A DNA stretch of 64,000 bases. Source: Umboniibacter marinipuniceus (GTDB lineage Bacteria > Pseudomonadota > Gammaproteobacteria > Pseudomonadales > DSM-25080). The notes under the pieces were generated by a model. It searched no databases. It was given only the letters and a program-made list of their open reading frames with translations, and was not told the DNA's origin. Positions within the stretch are counted from its first letter, which is position 1. Each line of letters begins with the position of its first letter. Shown here in pieces: positions 44,834 through 55,013 of the stretch. The DNA lies in assembly GCF_003688415.1 (NCBI RefSeq), contig NZ_REFJ01000001.1, positions 124,001-188,000 on the forward strand, read 5' to 3'. The position numbers were made by a program, and so were the translations under genes.

Positions 44834-46921
44834 ATGAGGAAACAGAGTACTGGAGCAGGTAAGGGTCAATTAATTGGCTTAGTAAGCTTCCTGCTAGTGA
44901 TTGTCTTAGGTGGGGTAGGCTTTGGCTTCTTCATGCTGAGTGAGTATGAACGTCAAGATGCTGCAGCGCGTCAGCAGTTAGCGGATTTACGCGCTGACTC
45001 TTTGGCACTGGTTGTGGCGTCTCAGGACTCATTGGCGGGTCAGGAAGATGCATTTTTGCGTTTGTCTGGCTCCTCTCAGTCGCTTAATCGTAACTGGCAG
45101 GGCTTGCGAGATAAATTGGCAGCACAGCGAGTGGATGCCGAGCAGTTAGCGTTAGTGTCACAGAATTCCGATACAATTTATTCTGCGGCCACATCCTTGG
45201 ATGCTAACCGGGACACTATTTTGTTCCTTCATCAGGTTGCTTCGCGCTTGAATGAAACAATCCCGCTTCTTCAGCAAGAGTACAACAACGTCGTTGAGTC
45301 TCTGCTTGAAGAGGGAAATGACGCTCAACAGGTTGCTCTGGCTCAGATGCAGTCTTGGCGTGCGGAGCGTATTGCTCGTAACGTTGATAAAATGCTCGCG
45401 GGTACCGCCGATGCCGATGAGGCAGCTGATGTATTTAACTACGATGCCAGCTTGTTTGGAGAGGTTCTTAACGCCCAGCTAGATGGTAGTATCGCCTTGG
45501 GTATTGCGCCTATCGAAGATGAGTTCGCACGCGAGTCATTGGTTGAGATTCTTAGCTTGTTCTCATTCGTAGATGAATCAGTTGATGAGATCTTTGCCGC
45601 AACACCTGCACTGCTTGAATCGAGAGCAGCAGGCACTGACGTATTGAATACATCGCCAACTTTCCAGACCCAGCTCGATGAGTTGAACGCTACGATTAAT
45701 GAGTTAGGTGGTATGCGAGCCATCAACCAGCAGATGGTTACCATCGCTGCAGCCGTTGCAGTTGGTTTGATGATGCTGATCGCCTTGCTCTATAACCGCC
45801 GAAGCGCGGATCGCACCGCAACCGTGGAGCGTGAAAACGAGCGAAACCAGAACGCGATTCTGCGTTTACTTGATGAGCTTGCGGATTTGGCAGAAGGTGA
45901 TTTGACCACTACAGCAACGGTAACGGAGGATTTTACCGGTACCATTGCGGACTCGATCAACTATACCATTGACCAATTACGCGAACTTGTCACGCGGATT
46001 AACAACACGGCAACCCGAGTAACCAGTGCGGCGCAGACCACTCGAGCTACCGCCTTGACGCTAGCCGAGGCATCGGACCACCAGGCCCAAGAGATTGCGG
46101 GTGCATCTGCGGCGGTAAATGAGATGGCCGTTACCATTGATCAGGTATCTGCGAACGCGGCAGAGTCTGCTGGTGTAGCGGAGCGATCGGTATCGATCGC
46201 AGCGAACGGTGCTGAGGTTGTACAGAGTACTATCTCCGGGATGGATAACATTCGTGAGCAGATTCAGGAATCATCGAAGCGTATTAAGCGCCTTGGTGAA
46301 TCGTCGCAGGAAATTGGTGATATCGTATCCTTGATTAACGACATTGCCGATCAGACGAACATTCTGGCTTTGAACGCTGCTATTCAGGCATCGATGGCGG
46401 GTGAAGCCGGTCGAGGCTTCGCGGTTGTTGCGGATGAGGTTCAGCGACTAGCAGAACGTTCAGCAAACGCAACGAAGCAGATTGAGGGTCTGGTAAAGAC
46501 CATTCAGAACGATACCAATGAGGCGGTAGTCTCAATGGAACAAACCACTGCAGAGGTGGTAAACGGTGCAGCTTTAGCTGAACGAGCCGGTGTATCGCTG
46601 GAAGAAATTGAAAGCGTATCGTCTAACCTAGCTGAATTGATTCAGAACATCTCCAATGCGGCGCGTCAGCAGGCAGCGTCAGCAGGCCATATCTCTACCA
46701 CGATGAACGTGATTCAGGAAATTACTGTACAGACTTCGCAGGGTACGAGTGACGCGGCAGACTCTATTGGCCAGCTGGCTGAAATGGCGGTTGAGTTACA
46801 GGATTCGGTTGCGGGCTTTAAGCTTCCAAGTGATTTACCTGAAGAGATTCCTGAAGATGCTATCGACGAGCTCATTGACCTTGCAGAAGAAGAGACTGCA
46901 GCGCCGACAGCCATTGGTTAG
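44834..46921 (+). CDS. pilJ: PilJ methyl-accepting chemoreceptor
   Basis: A 695-residue receptor: TM1 at about residues 14-36 ([20 protein letters not shown]), a periplasmic sensor region of about 270 residues that is acidic and helical, TM2 at about 302-320, a HAMP-like segment, and a long cytoplasmic signalling coiled coil. The hairpin tip, [35 protein letters not shown] in outline, is the PilJ-type variant of the MCP core. It senses pilus tension or pilin state and feeds ChpA. It is followed 16 bases later by pilK. Confidence 0.95.
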   Translation: MRKQSTGAGKGQLIGLVSFLLVIVLGGVGFGFFMLSEYERQDAAARQQLADLRADSLALVVASQDSLAGQEDAFLRLSGSSQSLNRNWQGLRDKLAAQRVDAEQLALVSQNSDTIYSAATSLDANRDTILFLHQVASRLNETIPLLQQEYNNVVESLLEEGNDAQQVALAQMQSWRAERIARNVDKMLAGTADADEAADVFNYDASLFGEVLNAQLDGSIALGIAPIEDEFARESLVEILSLFSFVDESVDEIFAATPALLESRAAGTDVLNTSPTFQTQLDELNATINELGGMRAINQQMVTIAAAVAVGLMMLIALLYNRRSADRTATVERENERNQNAILRLLDELADLAEGDLTTTATVTEDFTGTIADSINYTIDQLRELVTRINNTATRVTSAAQTTRATALTLAEASDHQAQEIAGASAAVNEMAVTIDQVSANAAESAGVAERSVSIAANGAEVVQSTISGMDNIREQIQESSKRIKRLGESSQEIGDIVSLINDIADQTNILALNAAIQASMAGEAGRGFAVVADEVQRLAERSANATKQIEGLVKTIQNDTNEAVVSMEQTTAEVVNGAALAERAGVSLEEIESVSSNLAELIQNISNAARQQAASAGHISTTMNVIQEITVQTSQGTSDAADSIGQLAEMAVELQDSVAGFKLPSDLPEEIPEDAIDELIDLAEEETAAPTAIG

Positions 46922-46937
46922 GGGCTAAGTCTAAGTT

Positions 46938-47753
46938 TTGACGAATATTGATATCGCTCGGTGGGAGGAGTACCTCGAGCACCGAACAGGCGTTTTTCTG
47001 AGCGCGCGTTCGGCACATGTGAAAGGTGCTGTAGCGCGTCGCATAGTCGCCTCGGGCGCTGCTAACGAAGACGCCTACTGGGAGCTCATGCAGGGCCCCG
47101 GCGCAGCATTAGAGTGGTCGCTTTTGGTAGATGAACTCGTTGTTAAGGATACGCGTTTTTTTCGCCATCGCGCGTCCTTTGAGTTTTTGCGGGAGCATAT
47201 CAACGGCCGATTAGCCGATGGCTCTATTGGGCCGCTCTACAGTCTTTGGAGTGTTGGCTGCTCGTCAGGTGAAGAGGCTTGGTCGCTGGCTATGGTCGCT
47301 AACGATTGCTTTAATCTTGCGGTTGAGCATGAGGGTTACTTCGCAGTTCAAGGCACCGACGTTAGTATGCAAGCAATTAGCCAGAGTCGTGAAGGTGATT
47401 ACGGGCAACAGCAGGTTGGCCAGCTAACAACCGGTGAGCGTGCACGCTATTTAGAAGCGGTGGAGCGTCGCTACCGAATCGCGCCGGAACTGCGGCAGCG
47501 AGCTGCCTTTAATGTTGGCAATATTATCGAAATGAGCAGAGATGGGCTTAAATATGACGTCCTGTTCTGTCAAAACCTGTTGGTTTACTTCCGTAAGTGG
47601 AGGCGCCGTCGAGTACTTGATTTAATGGTCTCGAGAATGAATGTTAACGGCTTGCTGATTATTGGTCCTGGAGAGATGACCCAATGGCAGCATCCGAAGT
47701 TACGATTCGTTGGTAAGGGTGATGTTGTCGCTTACCAAAAAATAATAGAATAA
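46938..47753 (+). CDS. pilK: PilK CheR-type methyltransferase
   Basis: A 271-residue CheR-like protein that would methylate PilJ using SAM. The N-terminal helical domain contains VVKDTRFFRHRASFEFL near residue 68, equivalent to the CheR TxFFR motif, and the SAM-binding motif is WSVGCSSGEEAWSLAM near residue 105. The late motif CQNLLVYFRKW replaces the common CRNxxIYF. The apparent start is TTG at 46938, with AGGGG about 14 bases upstream; no ATG gives a comparable length. Confidence 0.9.
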   Translation: MTNIDIARWEEYLEHRTGVFLSARSAHVKGAVARRIVASGAANEDAYWELMQGPGAALEWSLLVDELVVKDTRFFRHRASFEFLREHINGRLADGSIGPLYSLWSVGCSSGEEAWSLAMVANDCFNLAVEHEGYFAVQGTDVSMQAISQSREGDYGQQQVGQLTTGERARYLEAVERRYRIAPELRQRAAFNVGNIIEMSRDGLKYDVLFCQNLLVYFRKWRRRRVLDLMVSRMNVNGLLIIGPGEMTQWQHPKLRFVGKGDVVAYQKIIE

Positions 47754-47767
47754 AAAAGGTAGATGTT

Positions 47768-50700
47768 ATGGCGGTTGACCGTAACTTCACAGCACTGGAT
47801 TGGATTTCATCCGAACTAGACGAAGTACTAAATGCTGCAACGGGCGCTTTGAACCAATGGTTGCAAAAGACTGACGATGAAGCGCAGCTGCGTTTCTGTC
47901 TTAGTTACCTGCACCAATCCGCTGCAAGTTTGCGAATGGTTGAGTGTTATGGGGTCGCAGTGCTGGCCGAGGAGCTAGAGCTTCTTTGCCATGCGATAAT
48001 AAATAGCCGAGTAGCCGAAGTGAGTCGAGCCACGAGCGTTTTGCGCAAGGGCATTGAAAGCTTGCCAGCATTTGTTAAAGTCGCGGTGGCAGAGCGCGCC
48101 GATGATCCGTTACCCCTGTTGCCAATTCTCAATGACATCCGTGCTGTTCGATCGCACAACCTCTTTAGTGAAACGCCAATATTTCTCCCCGATCTTGCTC
48201 CGCTAGAGCTGGCTTCACGCACGCATGTTGACCCCCGGTTTGATGATGCAACCCTTAAGGGGGCCATCGCGAAGCTGCGTAAAATGTATCAGTACGCATT
48301 GCTTGCGCTGTTGCGAAAGCAAGACCAAGAAAAGGCAGCTACCTACCTAGTTGAAGTGACGCTTCGGGTATCCACCATTACCAAGCAGACAGCCGTGTCG
48401 CCAATTTGGGACCTAGCATACCTGCTCGCTTGTCGCCTAAAAGAGGGAGAGGCTAAGCCCTCGGATGCCCTGCTTTTTGTCCTGCGACAACTTGATCGCT
48501 ACCTTAAATTCATCGAACAATACGGAGCGAAAGCGCTCACAGAAATGGCACCTAGAGGTTTGATTAAGAACCTTCTCTATGAGGTTGCGCTCCTCAACAC
48601 GCCATCCGATCATCTTGATTCTGTGCGAGAACAGTATGGCTTAGTAAACGCATTACCTCGCCTCGAGGTAGACGATGAATCTGGTAACGCTTGGCCAGTA
48701 CTCAGTGCCGTTGACCGCCTTAGGATTGTGGCGGGAATCCGACTTGAGCTGAATGACGCTCGACGTACTTCCGAACAGTATAATCACTCAGACTTAGCGG
48801 CTACGCAAAGGCGGCTAATCGGCGCGCTGCGCCGAGCCGCTGATGCCCTCTCGCTATTAGGCGAGGGCAAGCATGCGGGGCAGTTAGAGTCTATTCTGAG
48901 AAATATTGTTAGCGACGAAGTGAGTGATTACTCCATCACGATTCGGACGATTGATGTCGTGCTGGAACAGTTGTTAAAGATTGAAGCCGGTCGCCCTTCC
49001 CATGAGCTTGTTGAGCGAGATGCTCAACAGTACCGAGCTGTGGATGAGGCGCTTACGGGATTGGAAAATTGTAAAGATGCTATAAGTCTATTTATTGCTC
49101 AACAATTCAATCCAGACGCCATAGGTCCAGTCCCGAAACTCCTTACCGATGCGCGACTATGTTTGGAAGCTGCCGAAGAGCTCGAAGCTGCACGCGTGCT
49201 GGGCGCACTTGCTAGGTACGTCGAGGAAAAGCTCGCTCGTGAAAGCCAGGTAAATTGGGATCAACTAGACACCCTTGCGAGTGCCATCACTGCGATTGAA
49301 TACTTGGTAGAGAGTGTTAATGCTTCAGCGGCCGAACGCACACGATTAATTCTTCAAGCACAGAACGATGTTGCGGAATTGGGCTATGCCGTAGCACCGA
49401 TTTCGTCAGCAATCGACTTGTCGAAGCCGCCTATTGATACTAATGAGATACCGCAGTTAATTAGCCCGGCCGAGAACGACAGCAACGCGGATAACGAAGC
49501 CAACACCTTCGGCGAGCCAGATAGCACCCCTATTGAGGCTTCAGCAGATACCGAAGCAGCGCAGGTGTCCGAAGAGATGCCGTCAATCGCACGCCCAGAT
49601 ATTGATGAAGAGATTCTAGAAATCTTCTTAGAGGAAGTGGAAGAAGTACTCGAACAGATTGATATTCATTTTGCCGCTTGGCAGCTTGATCGAACTGACC
49701 GCTCTTCCTTGACCGAGTTTCGTCGTGCTTTCCATACCCTAAAAGGCAGTGGCCGAATGGTCGGGGCGGAAGCGCTAGGCGAGGTTGCTTTTGCCGTGGA
49801 GGATTATCTGAATCGACTCCTCGACGGCGCTGTCTTGCCCTCCGATCAAGGCGTGGCATTTATTCAAGGCGTTCGCGACTTGGCGCCGCGCTTAGTTGAT
49901 GCCTTTGCTACCGTGCAACCCGATCCGGATTCGGCACTACAAAGACGCTTGGTTGATGTCTCAGAGTGTTTGAAAAAGGAAGATTTAGAGGCGGCGGCTG
50001 CGCTACTAGCGGTTGAGCCTGAAACACATTCAGAGGAGCTACCTGCGTCAGACGTAGTCCCAGATGAAATTGATCATGAGTTGATCGGAATTTTCGTTGC
50101 TGAAGCTGGTGTTCACCTCGCTGCGATTAAAGCCTTTATTGCTGAGGTTCGCAGTACCGAGCCACTTGAGTACGTTCCCAGTGAGGATGTGCGCCGCGCA
50201 CTTCATACTCTCAAAGGCTCGGCGTATATGTCTGAGCTTAAAGATCTGGCCGAGGTTGCGGCCCCCGTGGAGCGCTTAACGAAGGCTCTCATCGCACATC
50301 AAGTAAAAGTTGATAAGGCTTTCACAGATTTACTCGCGGGTGTAGTGACCACGATTGAAGCATTAATTCCGGAGGTTGTAGCGGGGCGATCGGTTGCCGA
50401 TTTAATTGATCAAGATGCGCTGTTCGCAATGATTGAAGGGCTTCATGACCGTTGGATTGAACCTATTTTAGGTGGCCTCCCTGGACAATTCCATAGCTCC
50501 AATCCAGAATTTATTGCGCTGATTTCTTCACCGGCCATCGATGCCCTATTCGATGCCGAAGACATTGTTGATGATTGGGTTGATGGTGATAGCGATGGCG
50601 CCATTCCTAAGCTCGTTGAGGCCACTCAAGCGCTTTATGAACTTTCGCTGAAGACCAATGAGGAAGCTCTGTCCGGCTTTATGGCTGGACTCATTAGCTT

Positions 50701-53653
50701 GCTACAAGATGCTAGGTTATCTCGAGATGACGAAGCCACCGTGTTCGGACTTCGCCACCTTTGCGATACGCTGATCGATCGCATTAACCAGCTCGTAGCC
50801 AGTCAAAAAATGACGCCTATAGACAGTGAGCTCGAGCTCATTGAAGAGCTTATGTCGCGCTTGAAGCAGGCTTCTGAACTGTCGACTTCTGAAACAGAGG
50901 ATAATCCTACTGAGCCACCTGTTGATCCAAGCTTAATCACTCCCCTTGAGCTCGTGGGTGAGCACGACGAGGAGCATGAAGAGCCACCTGCTCATGAAGT
51001 GCCGGAAGACGAAACTCAAGCGCTCAAAGCGCATCATGAAGCGTCATCCATGCCTACGTCTGCCGTAGCTGAAGTAAATCATGAACCTCCTAACGACGCC
51101 TCAAACGAGGCCGAGTTTGATGATTCGCTGACTATTGAGGCTCAGCCGGATAGTCAGCTCGAGCACTGTCATTCGGAACCCTCCACAGTGGCTGAAGCGC
51201 CTTCAGGCTCTGGAGAGCTAGATGTTGACGCAGCGATGTTGGAGATTGATGCGGAAATTCTCGCGCTGTTTGTTGATGAAGCGGAAGAATTGGTGGTATT
51301 GCTAGATTCGGCTGCCGACCAGTGGAGTCAGGATCCTGCAGCAACGGCGCCTAATGAAGATATTCAGCGCCACTTGCATACCTTCAAGGGTAGTGCTCGC
51401 ATGGCTGGATTGAACGTAGCCGGTGAAATCGCACACGATTTAGAGAGCTGGCTCATTCGATACTTCAGGGTGGATGTTCCGTCAGCCGAGCGAGGCACAT
51501 TAACCACGGCTATTGACCAGCTTCGATATAGTGTAGAGCAAAGTCGTATCTGGCTGGGTAGCCAGAATTTTAACCTTATTCAGCGTATTGTCGAAGGCGA
51601 TTCGAGCCTAAGTGCGGTTTCCGCAGCTGGGGAAGTAAGCGAGTCATCCCCTGAAACAGTGGATGAAAATGCACTAACGGTTATTGGGGATGAAGGTAAC
51701 CAAGCGCTAAGTAAACTTGTTGAAAATACCGCTTCTCAGAGTACCAAGTCAGCCGCAAGCTTCGCTGACCTTGGGGCTGCTACGCAGTTTGAACACAAAG
51801 CGCCGCAAGAGGTGGTTCGCGTATCGTCCACGCTACTAGATGAAATGGTCAACCTGGCCGGCGAGACGAGTATTGCCCGTTCGCGAGTTGAACAGCAGGT
51901 TACTGACTTTGCCTTTAACTTGGACGAAATGGATAACACCATTAACCGCCTGCGTGAACAGGTTCGCCGCCTAGATATTGAAACCGAGGCACAAATTCTA
52001 TTTCGTCAGGAGCAGCTGGCAGAACTGGCTAGTTTAGAGGGTTTCGACCCGCTCGAGATGGATAGGTATACCACCCTTCAGCAGCTCTCTCGGTCACTGT
52101 CTGAGTCGGCATCGGATCTGCAAGATTTGAAGTCATCGCTACTGGATAATGCCCGAGACACGGAAACGCTATTACTCCAGCAAGGTCGAATTAATACCGA
52201 TCTTCAGGAAGGCTTGATGCGAAGTCGAATGGTTATGTTCTCGCGTCTTGTACCGCGATTAAGACGGGTAGTTCGCCAAGTTTCTTCAGAGTTAGGAAAG
52301 CCGGTTCGTTTAGAGCTGGGTAACGTGGAAGGCGAACTCGACCGAAACATGCTTGATAAGATGGTTGGTCCGTTAGAGCACATGCTTCGAAACGCCATTG
52401 ATCATGGTATTGAAGATGCCGCCGCTCGTGCAGCCAATGGCAAGGATGAGGAAGGTGTTATCCGTATCTTTGTGGCACGCGAAGGTGCGCAAGTTGTTAT
52501 CGGCCTCGCCGATGATGGTGACGGCATTAACGTTGAGCGAGTTCGTCGCAAGGCGATTGATTCGGGGCTGCTGGCAGATTCCCAGGAGCTCAGCGAACAG
52601 GAAATTTATCAGTTTATCTTCCGCCCTGGGTTCTCTACTCGCGATGACGTGAGTCAGGTTTCTGGACGTGGTGTTGGCCTTGATGTGGTTGCGCAGGAAG
52701 TGCGTCAGCTTGGCGGTCAAATTGAGGTATTCTCAGAGCGAGGTCAAGGTTCTCAGTTTGTAGTGCGGTTACCATTTACCTTATCAGTAAACCGCGCGCT
52801 GATGATCACCGTGGCGGATGATACCTTTGCGTTGCCACTATCCAGTGTAGAGGGTATTGCCCGAATTGAGCCCGCGCAGTTGAGAGCGCTTTATAACAAC
52901 CCAGAAGCCAAATTTAATTTCGCCGATAACGAGTACGATCTCCGTTACTTAGGTGAAGTCATGGGCTTGTCGGCACAGCCGCAAAGCATTGACGATACGG
53001 GTGCCATTCCATTGGTACTAGTCAAAACCGATGATCATCATTTTGCGATGCACGTGGATCAGCTCCACGGTTCGCGCGAAATTGTAGTGAAGAGTTTAGG
53101 GCCTCAGTTTGCATCAACCCCAGGGCTAAATGGGGCAACCATCCTGGGTGATGGTACCGTTGTTGTGATCCTTGATTTGGTGGCGATGCTACGTGCCGAT
53201 CTGGCCCTTGGCTATGAAAAGCATGCGCATGATCTACTTGAGAGTTCAGTTGCGTCGAGAGAAACGCCGTTGATCATGGTAGTGGATGATTCGGTAACCG
53301 TACGTAAAGTGACCAGTCGTCTTCTCAATCGTGAAGGCTTCGACGTGGTAACAGCTAAAGATGGTGTTGATGCAGTGCGTCAGCTCCAAGATGTGGTGCC
53401 CGATGTCATGCTACTTGATATCGAAATGCCGAATATGGATGGCTTCGAGGTGGCGAGAACGGTTAAGACCTCGGTGAGATTGAAGCATGTCCCCATTATC
53501 ATGATTACGTCGCGTACCGGTGAAAAGCACCGTGAGCGGGCGAAGGAAATTGGGGTGGAAGACTATATGGGTAAGCCATATCAAGAAGATCGACTACTCG
53601 CGCAGATCAGGGAGTTTCTATCTGAGCGCGCGGGGTTGGCAGAGTTTAACTGA
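47768..53653 (+). CDS. chpA: ChpA hybrid histidine kinase with multiple Hpt domains
   Basis: A 1961-residue CheA-type kinase, the hub of the Pil-Chp system. Histidine phosphotransfer-like sites are visible at His49 (LHQSAASL), His656 (HTLKGSGRM), His813 (HTLKGSAYM) and His1204 (HTFKGSARM); other helical regions between 150 and 550 look like degenerate copies. A Glu/Pro-rich linker covers about 1040-1140. The CheA core follows: dimerisation (about 1360-1480), N box HMLRNAIDHG at 1538-1547, G boxes ADDGDGI and GRGVGLDVV, and a CheW-like domain. A C-terminal receiver has Asp1884 (LLDIEMPNMDG). Pseudomonas ChpA is nearly 500 residues longer. Confidence 0.95.
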   Translation: MAVDRNFTALDWISSELDEVLNAATGALNQWLQKTDDEAQLRFCLSYLHQSAASLRMVECYGVAVLAEELELLCHAIINSRVAEVSRATSVLRKGIESLPAFVKVAVAERADDPLPLLPILNDIRAVRSHNLFSETPIFLPDLAPLELASRTHVDPRFDDATLKGAIAKLRKMYQYALLALLRKQDQEKAATYLVEVTLRVSTITKQTAVSPIWDLAYLLACRLKEGEAKPSDALLFVLRQLDRYLKFIEQYGAKALTEMAPRGLIKNLLYEVALLNTPSDHLDSVREQYGLVNALPRLEVDDESGNAWPVLSAVDRLRIVAGIRLELNDARRTSEQYNHSDLAATQRRLIGALRRAADALSLLGEGKHAGQLESILRNIVSDEVSDYSITIRTIDVVLEQLLKIEAGRPSHELVERDAQQYRAVDEALTGLENCKDAISLFIAQQFNPDAIGPVPKLLTDARLCLEAAEELEAARVLGALARYVEEKLARESQVNWDQLDTLASAITAIEYLVESVNASAAERTRLILQAQNDVAELGYAVAPISSAIDLSKPPIDTNEIPQLISPAENDSNADNEANTFGEPDSTPIEASADTEAAQVSEEMPSIARPDIDEEILEIFLEEVEEVLEQIDIHFAAWQLDRTDRSSLTEFRRAFHTLKGSGRMVGAEALGEVAFAVEDYLNRLLDGAVLPSDQGVAFIQGVRDLAPRLVDAFATVQPDPDSALQRRLVDVSECLKKEDLEAAAALLAVEPETHSEELPASDVVPDEIDHELIGIFVAEAGVHLAAIKAFIAEVRSTEPLEYVPSEDVRRALHTLKGSAYMSELKDLAEVAAPVERLTKALIAHQVKVDKAFTDLLAGVVTTIEALIPEVVAGRSVADLIDQDALFAMIEGLHDRWIEPILGGLPGQFHSSNPEFIALISSPAIDALFDAEDIVDDWVDGDSDGAIPKLVEATQALYELSLKTNEEALSGFMAGLISLLQDARLSRDDEATVFGLRHLCDTLIDRINQLVASQKMTPIDSELELIEELMSRLKQASELSTSETEDNPTEPPVDPSLITPLELVGEHDEEHEEPPAHEVPEDETQALKAHHEASSMPTSAVAEVNHEPPNDASNEAEFDDSLTIEAQPDSQLEHCHSEPSTVAEAPSGSGELDVDAAMLEIDAEILALFVDEAEELVVLLDSAADQWSQDPAATAPNEDIQRHLHTFKGSARMAGLNVAGEIAHDLESWLIRYFRVDVPSAERGTLTTAIDQLRYSVEQSRIWLGSQNFNLIQRIVEGDSSLSAVSAAGEVSESSPETVDENALTVIGDEGNQALSKLVENTASQSTKSAASFADLGAATQFEHKAPQEVVRVSSTLLDEMVNLAGETSIARSRVEQQVTDFAFNLDEMDNTINRLREQVRRLDIETEAQILFRQEQLAELASLEGFDPLEMDRYTTLQQLSRSLSESASDLQDLKSSLLDNARDTETLLLQQGRINTDLQEGLMRSRMVMFSRLVPRLRRVVRQVSSELGKPVRLELGNVEGELDRNMLDKMVGPLEHMLRNAIDHGIEDAAARAANGKDEEGVIRIFVAREGAQVVIGLADDGDGINVERVRRKAIDSGLLADSQELSEQEIYQFIFRPGFSTRDDVSQVSGRGVGLDVVAQEVRQLGGQIEVFSERGQGSQFVVRLPFTLSVNRALMITVADDTFALPLSSVEGIARIEPAQLRALYNNPEAKFNFADNEYDLRYLGEVMGLSAQPQSIDDTGAIPLVLVKTDDHHFAMHVDQLHGSREIVVKSLGPQFASTPGLNGATILGDGTVVVILDLVAMLRADLALGYEKHAHDLLESSVASRETPLIMVVDDSVTVRKVTSRLLNREGFDVVTAKDGVDAVRQLQDVVPDVMLLDIEMPNMDGFEVARTVKTSVRLKHVPIIMITSRTGEKHRERAKEIGVEDYMGKPYQEDRLLAQIREFLSERAGLAEFN

Positions 53654-54531
53654 TGGACAAGCCACTGATTGGATTGCTTGCGAACGATTTGTTGGCGCTA
53701 TCCAATCAGCGCGCGATTGCGAAGGCGTCCGGGTTTAAGGTGGCGTTTAGTGCTCATATTGATGATGACTGGACGCCCAATGACAATCACAAAGAAGTGG
53801 CTTGCTGGCTTCATGGGCGAGCCAACGAGGACGCTACATCATTGGCGGTATTAGTCAGTGATGGCCAGTTACCAAGCCTCAATACACGAGGCTTCGATAA
53901 TTGGGTAAGCAGGCTAAAGCAGCTTGATCAGCATGGATGTCAATCACTCACTAAGTTGATTATTCTCGCCGCGTCAACAGGTGGCCCACAGGTTATCGGC
54001 CAGCTACTCGCGCAGTTACCTGTGATTGAGGACGCCGCGCTACTTGTCGTTCAGCACCAATCAGTGGGTGCTGAACGTTCGATGATTGATCAGTTTTCGA
54101 AACAGGGGCGTTGGCCAGTGGTCGCGGTTCAATCGGTCAGTCAGCTAGCTGGTGGCTATGTCTATGTACTGAGTGCAGAAGATAAAGTTACTTTTGGTAG
54201 CAACCTGACTTTGGCACGATCTAGCACCCCGTGGAGCGGGAAATTTGCTCCCTCGATTGATCACGTAGTCGGTTCTGTTACTAAGCGGTTTCGAGGCCAG
54301 AGTTTAGTGATTTATCTCAGTGGGCTGAGTGGTGAGGGACCAAGCGGTGCCCGCCTAGCTCAGGGAGCTGGTGCTACGATTTGGGTGCAAGACCCCGCTT
54401 CAGCGGTAGCTGACGGAATGATTAATGATGTTAAAGCAGTAATTAACGTTGAAGCACAGATTCATCCTAATGATATCGCGGATGCTGTGATCAACTGGAC
54501 AGTAGAAAGGAGACCTCAGTGTCGTTTGTAG
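53653..54531 (+). CDS. chpB: ChpB CheB-like methylesterase without a functional receiver
   Basis: A 292-residue protein whose C-terminal two-thirds form a CheB methylesterase domain. Ser108 (LAASTGGPQ) and His135 (VVQHQS) match two members of the catalytic triad, but the position of the catalytic Asp, normally in a TGMGxDG motif, reads SGLSGEGPSG, with Glu228. The first 95 residues occupy the place of the receiver but lack its acidic pocket. It should remove methyl groups from PilJ if active. The ATG overlaps the chpA stop by one base. Confidence 0.9.
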   Translation: MDKPLIGLLANDLLALSNQRAIAKASGFKVAFSAHIDDDWTPNDNHKEVACWLHGRANEDATSLAVLVSDGQLPSLNTRGFDNWVSRLKQLDQHGCQSLTKLIILAASTGGPQVIGQLLAQLPVIEDAALLVVQHQSVGAERSMIDQFSKQGRWPVVAVQSVSQLAGGYVYVLSAEDKVTFGSNLTLARSSTPWSGKFAPSIDHVVGSVTKRFRGQSLVIYLSGLSGEGPSGARLAQGAGATIWVQDPASAVADGMINDVKAVINVEAQIHPNDIADAVINWTVERRPQCRL

Positions 54532-55013
54532 ATCATCCATTATTGGAAAAGCCGAGCGCCGACATCCCTACACTTCTCATGAGTCTGGGTGAAATGAGCG
54601 TGGCGCTACCGACGATGTCCGTTGCGGAAATCGTATCTGGAGTGACTATTCGACCGGTAAAGGATGGCCCCAAATGGCTGGCGGGTGAGGTGCGCTGGCG
54701 GGAGCGAGCGGTACCATTGATTGATCTACAGTACTTGGCAACCGAGCGCGAATTCGATTACCAAGACGGAGCGCCTATCGCGGTACTCAACAGCGCCGGT
54801 GGGAGTGATCACTACCGATTTTTCGCCATTCGCTTGCAGACCGTGCCACGGATCTTGCGACTTATGGCACCGGATTTAGCCGCGGTTGAAAACGTCACGC
54901 TTCCCGGTATGACGATGGCACTGCAGATTCACGAACAGCAGTATTGGCTTCCGGACTTGGTTGAAATTGAACAGCACTGGATTGAATATGTGGAGCAGCT
55001 TGCTAAGCGCTAA
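54519..55013 (+). CDS. chpC: ChpC CheW-like adaptor
   Basis: A 164-residue CheW-like protein, more divergent than PilI; GPKWLAGEVRWRERAVPLIDL (about residues 47-67 in part) corresponds to the CheW core. In Pseudomonas ChpC is thought to bring other receptors to ChpA. The start is GTG at 54519 behind AAAGGAGA, 13 bases inside chpB. Its stop overlaps the stop of convergent rsmE by four bases, ending the operon without room for a terminator. Confidence 0.88.
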   Translation: MSFVDHPLLEKPSADIPTLLMSLGEMSVALPTMSVAEIVSGVTIRPVKDGPKWLAGEVRWRERAVPLIDLQYLATEREFDYQDGAPIAVLNSAGGSDHYRFFAIRLQTVPRILRLMAPDLAAVENVTLPGMTMALQIHEQQYWLPDLVEIEQHWIEYVEQLAKR

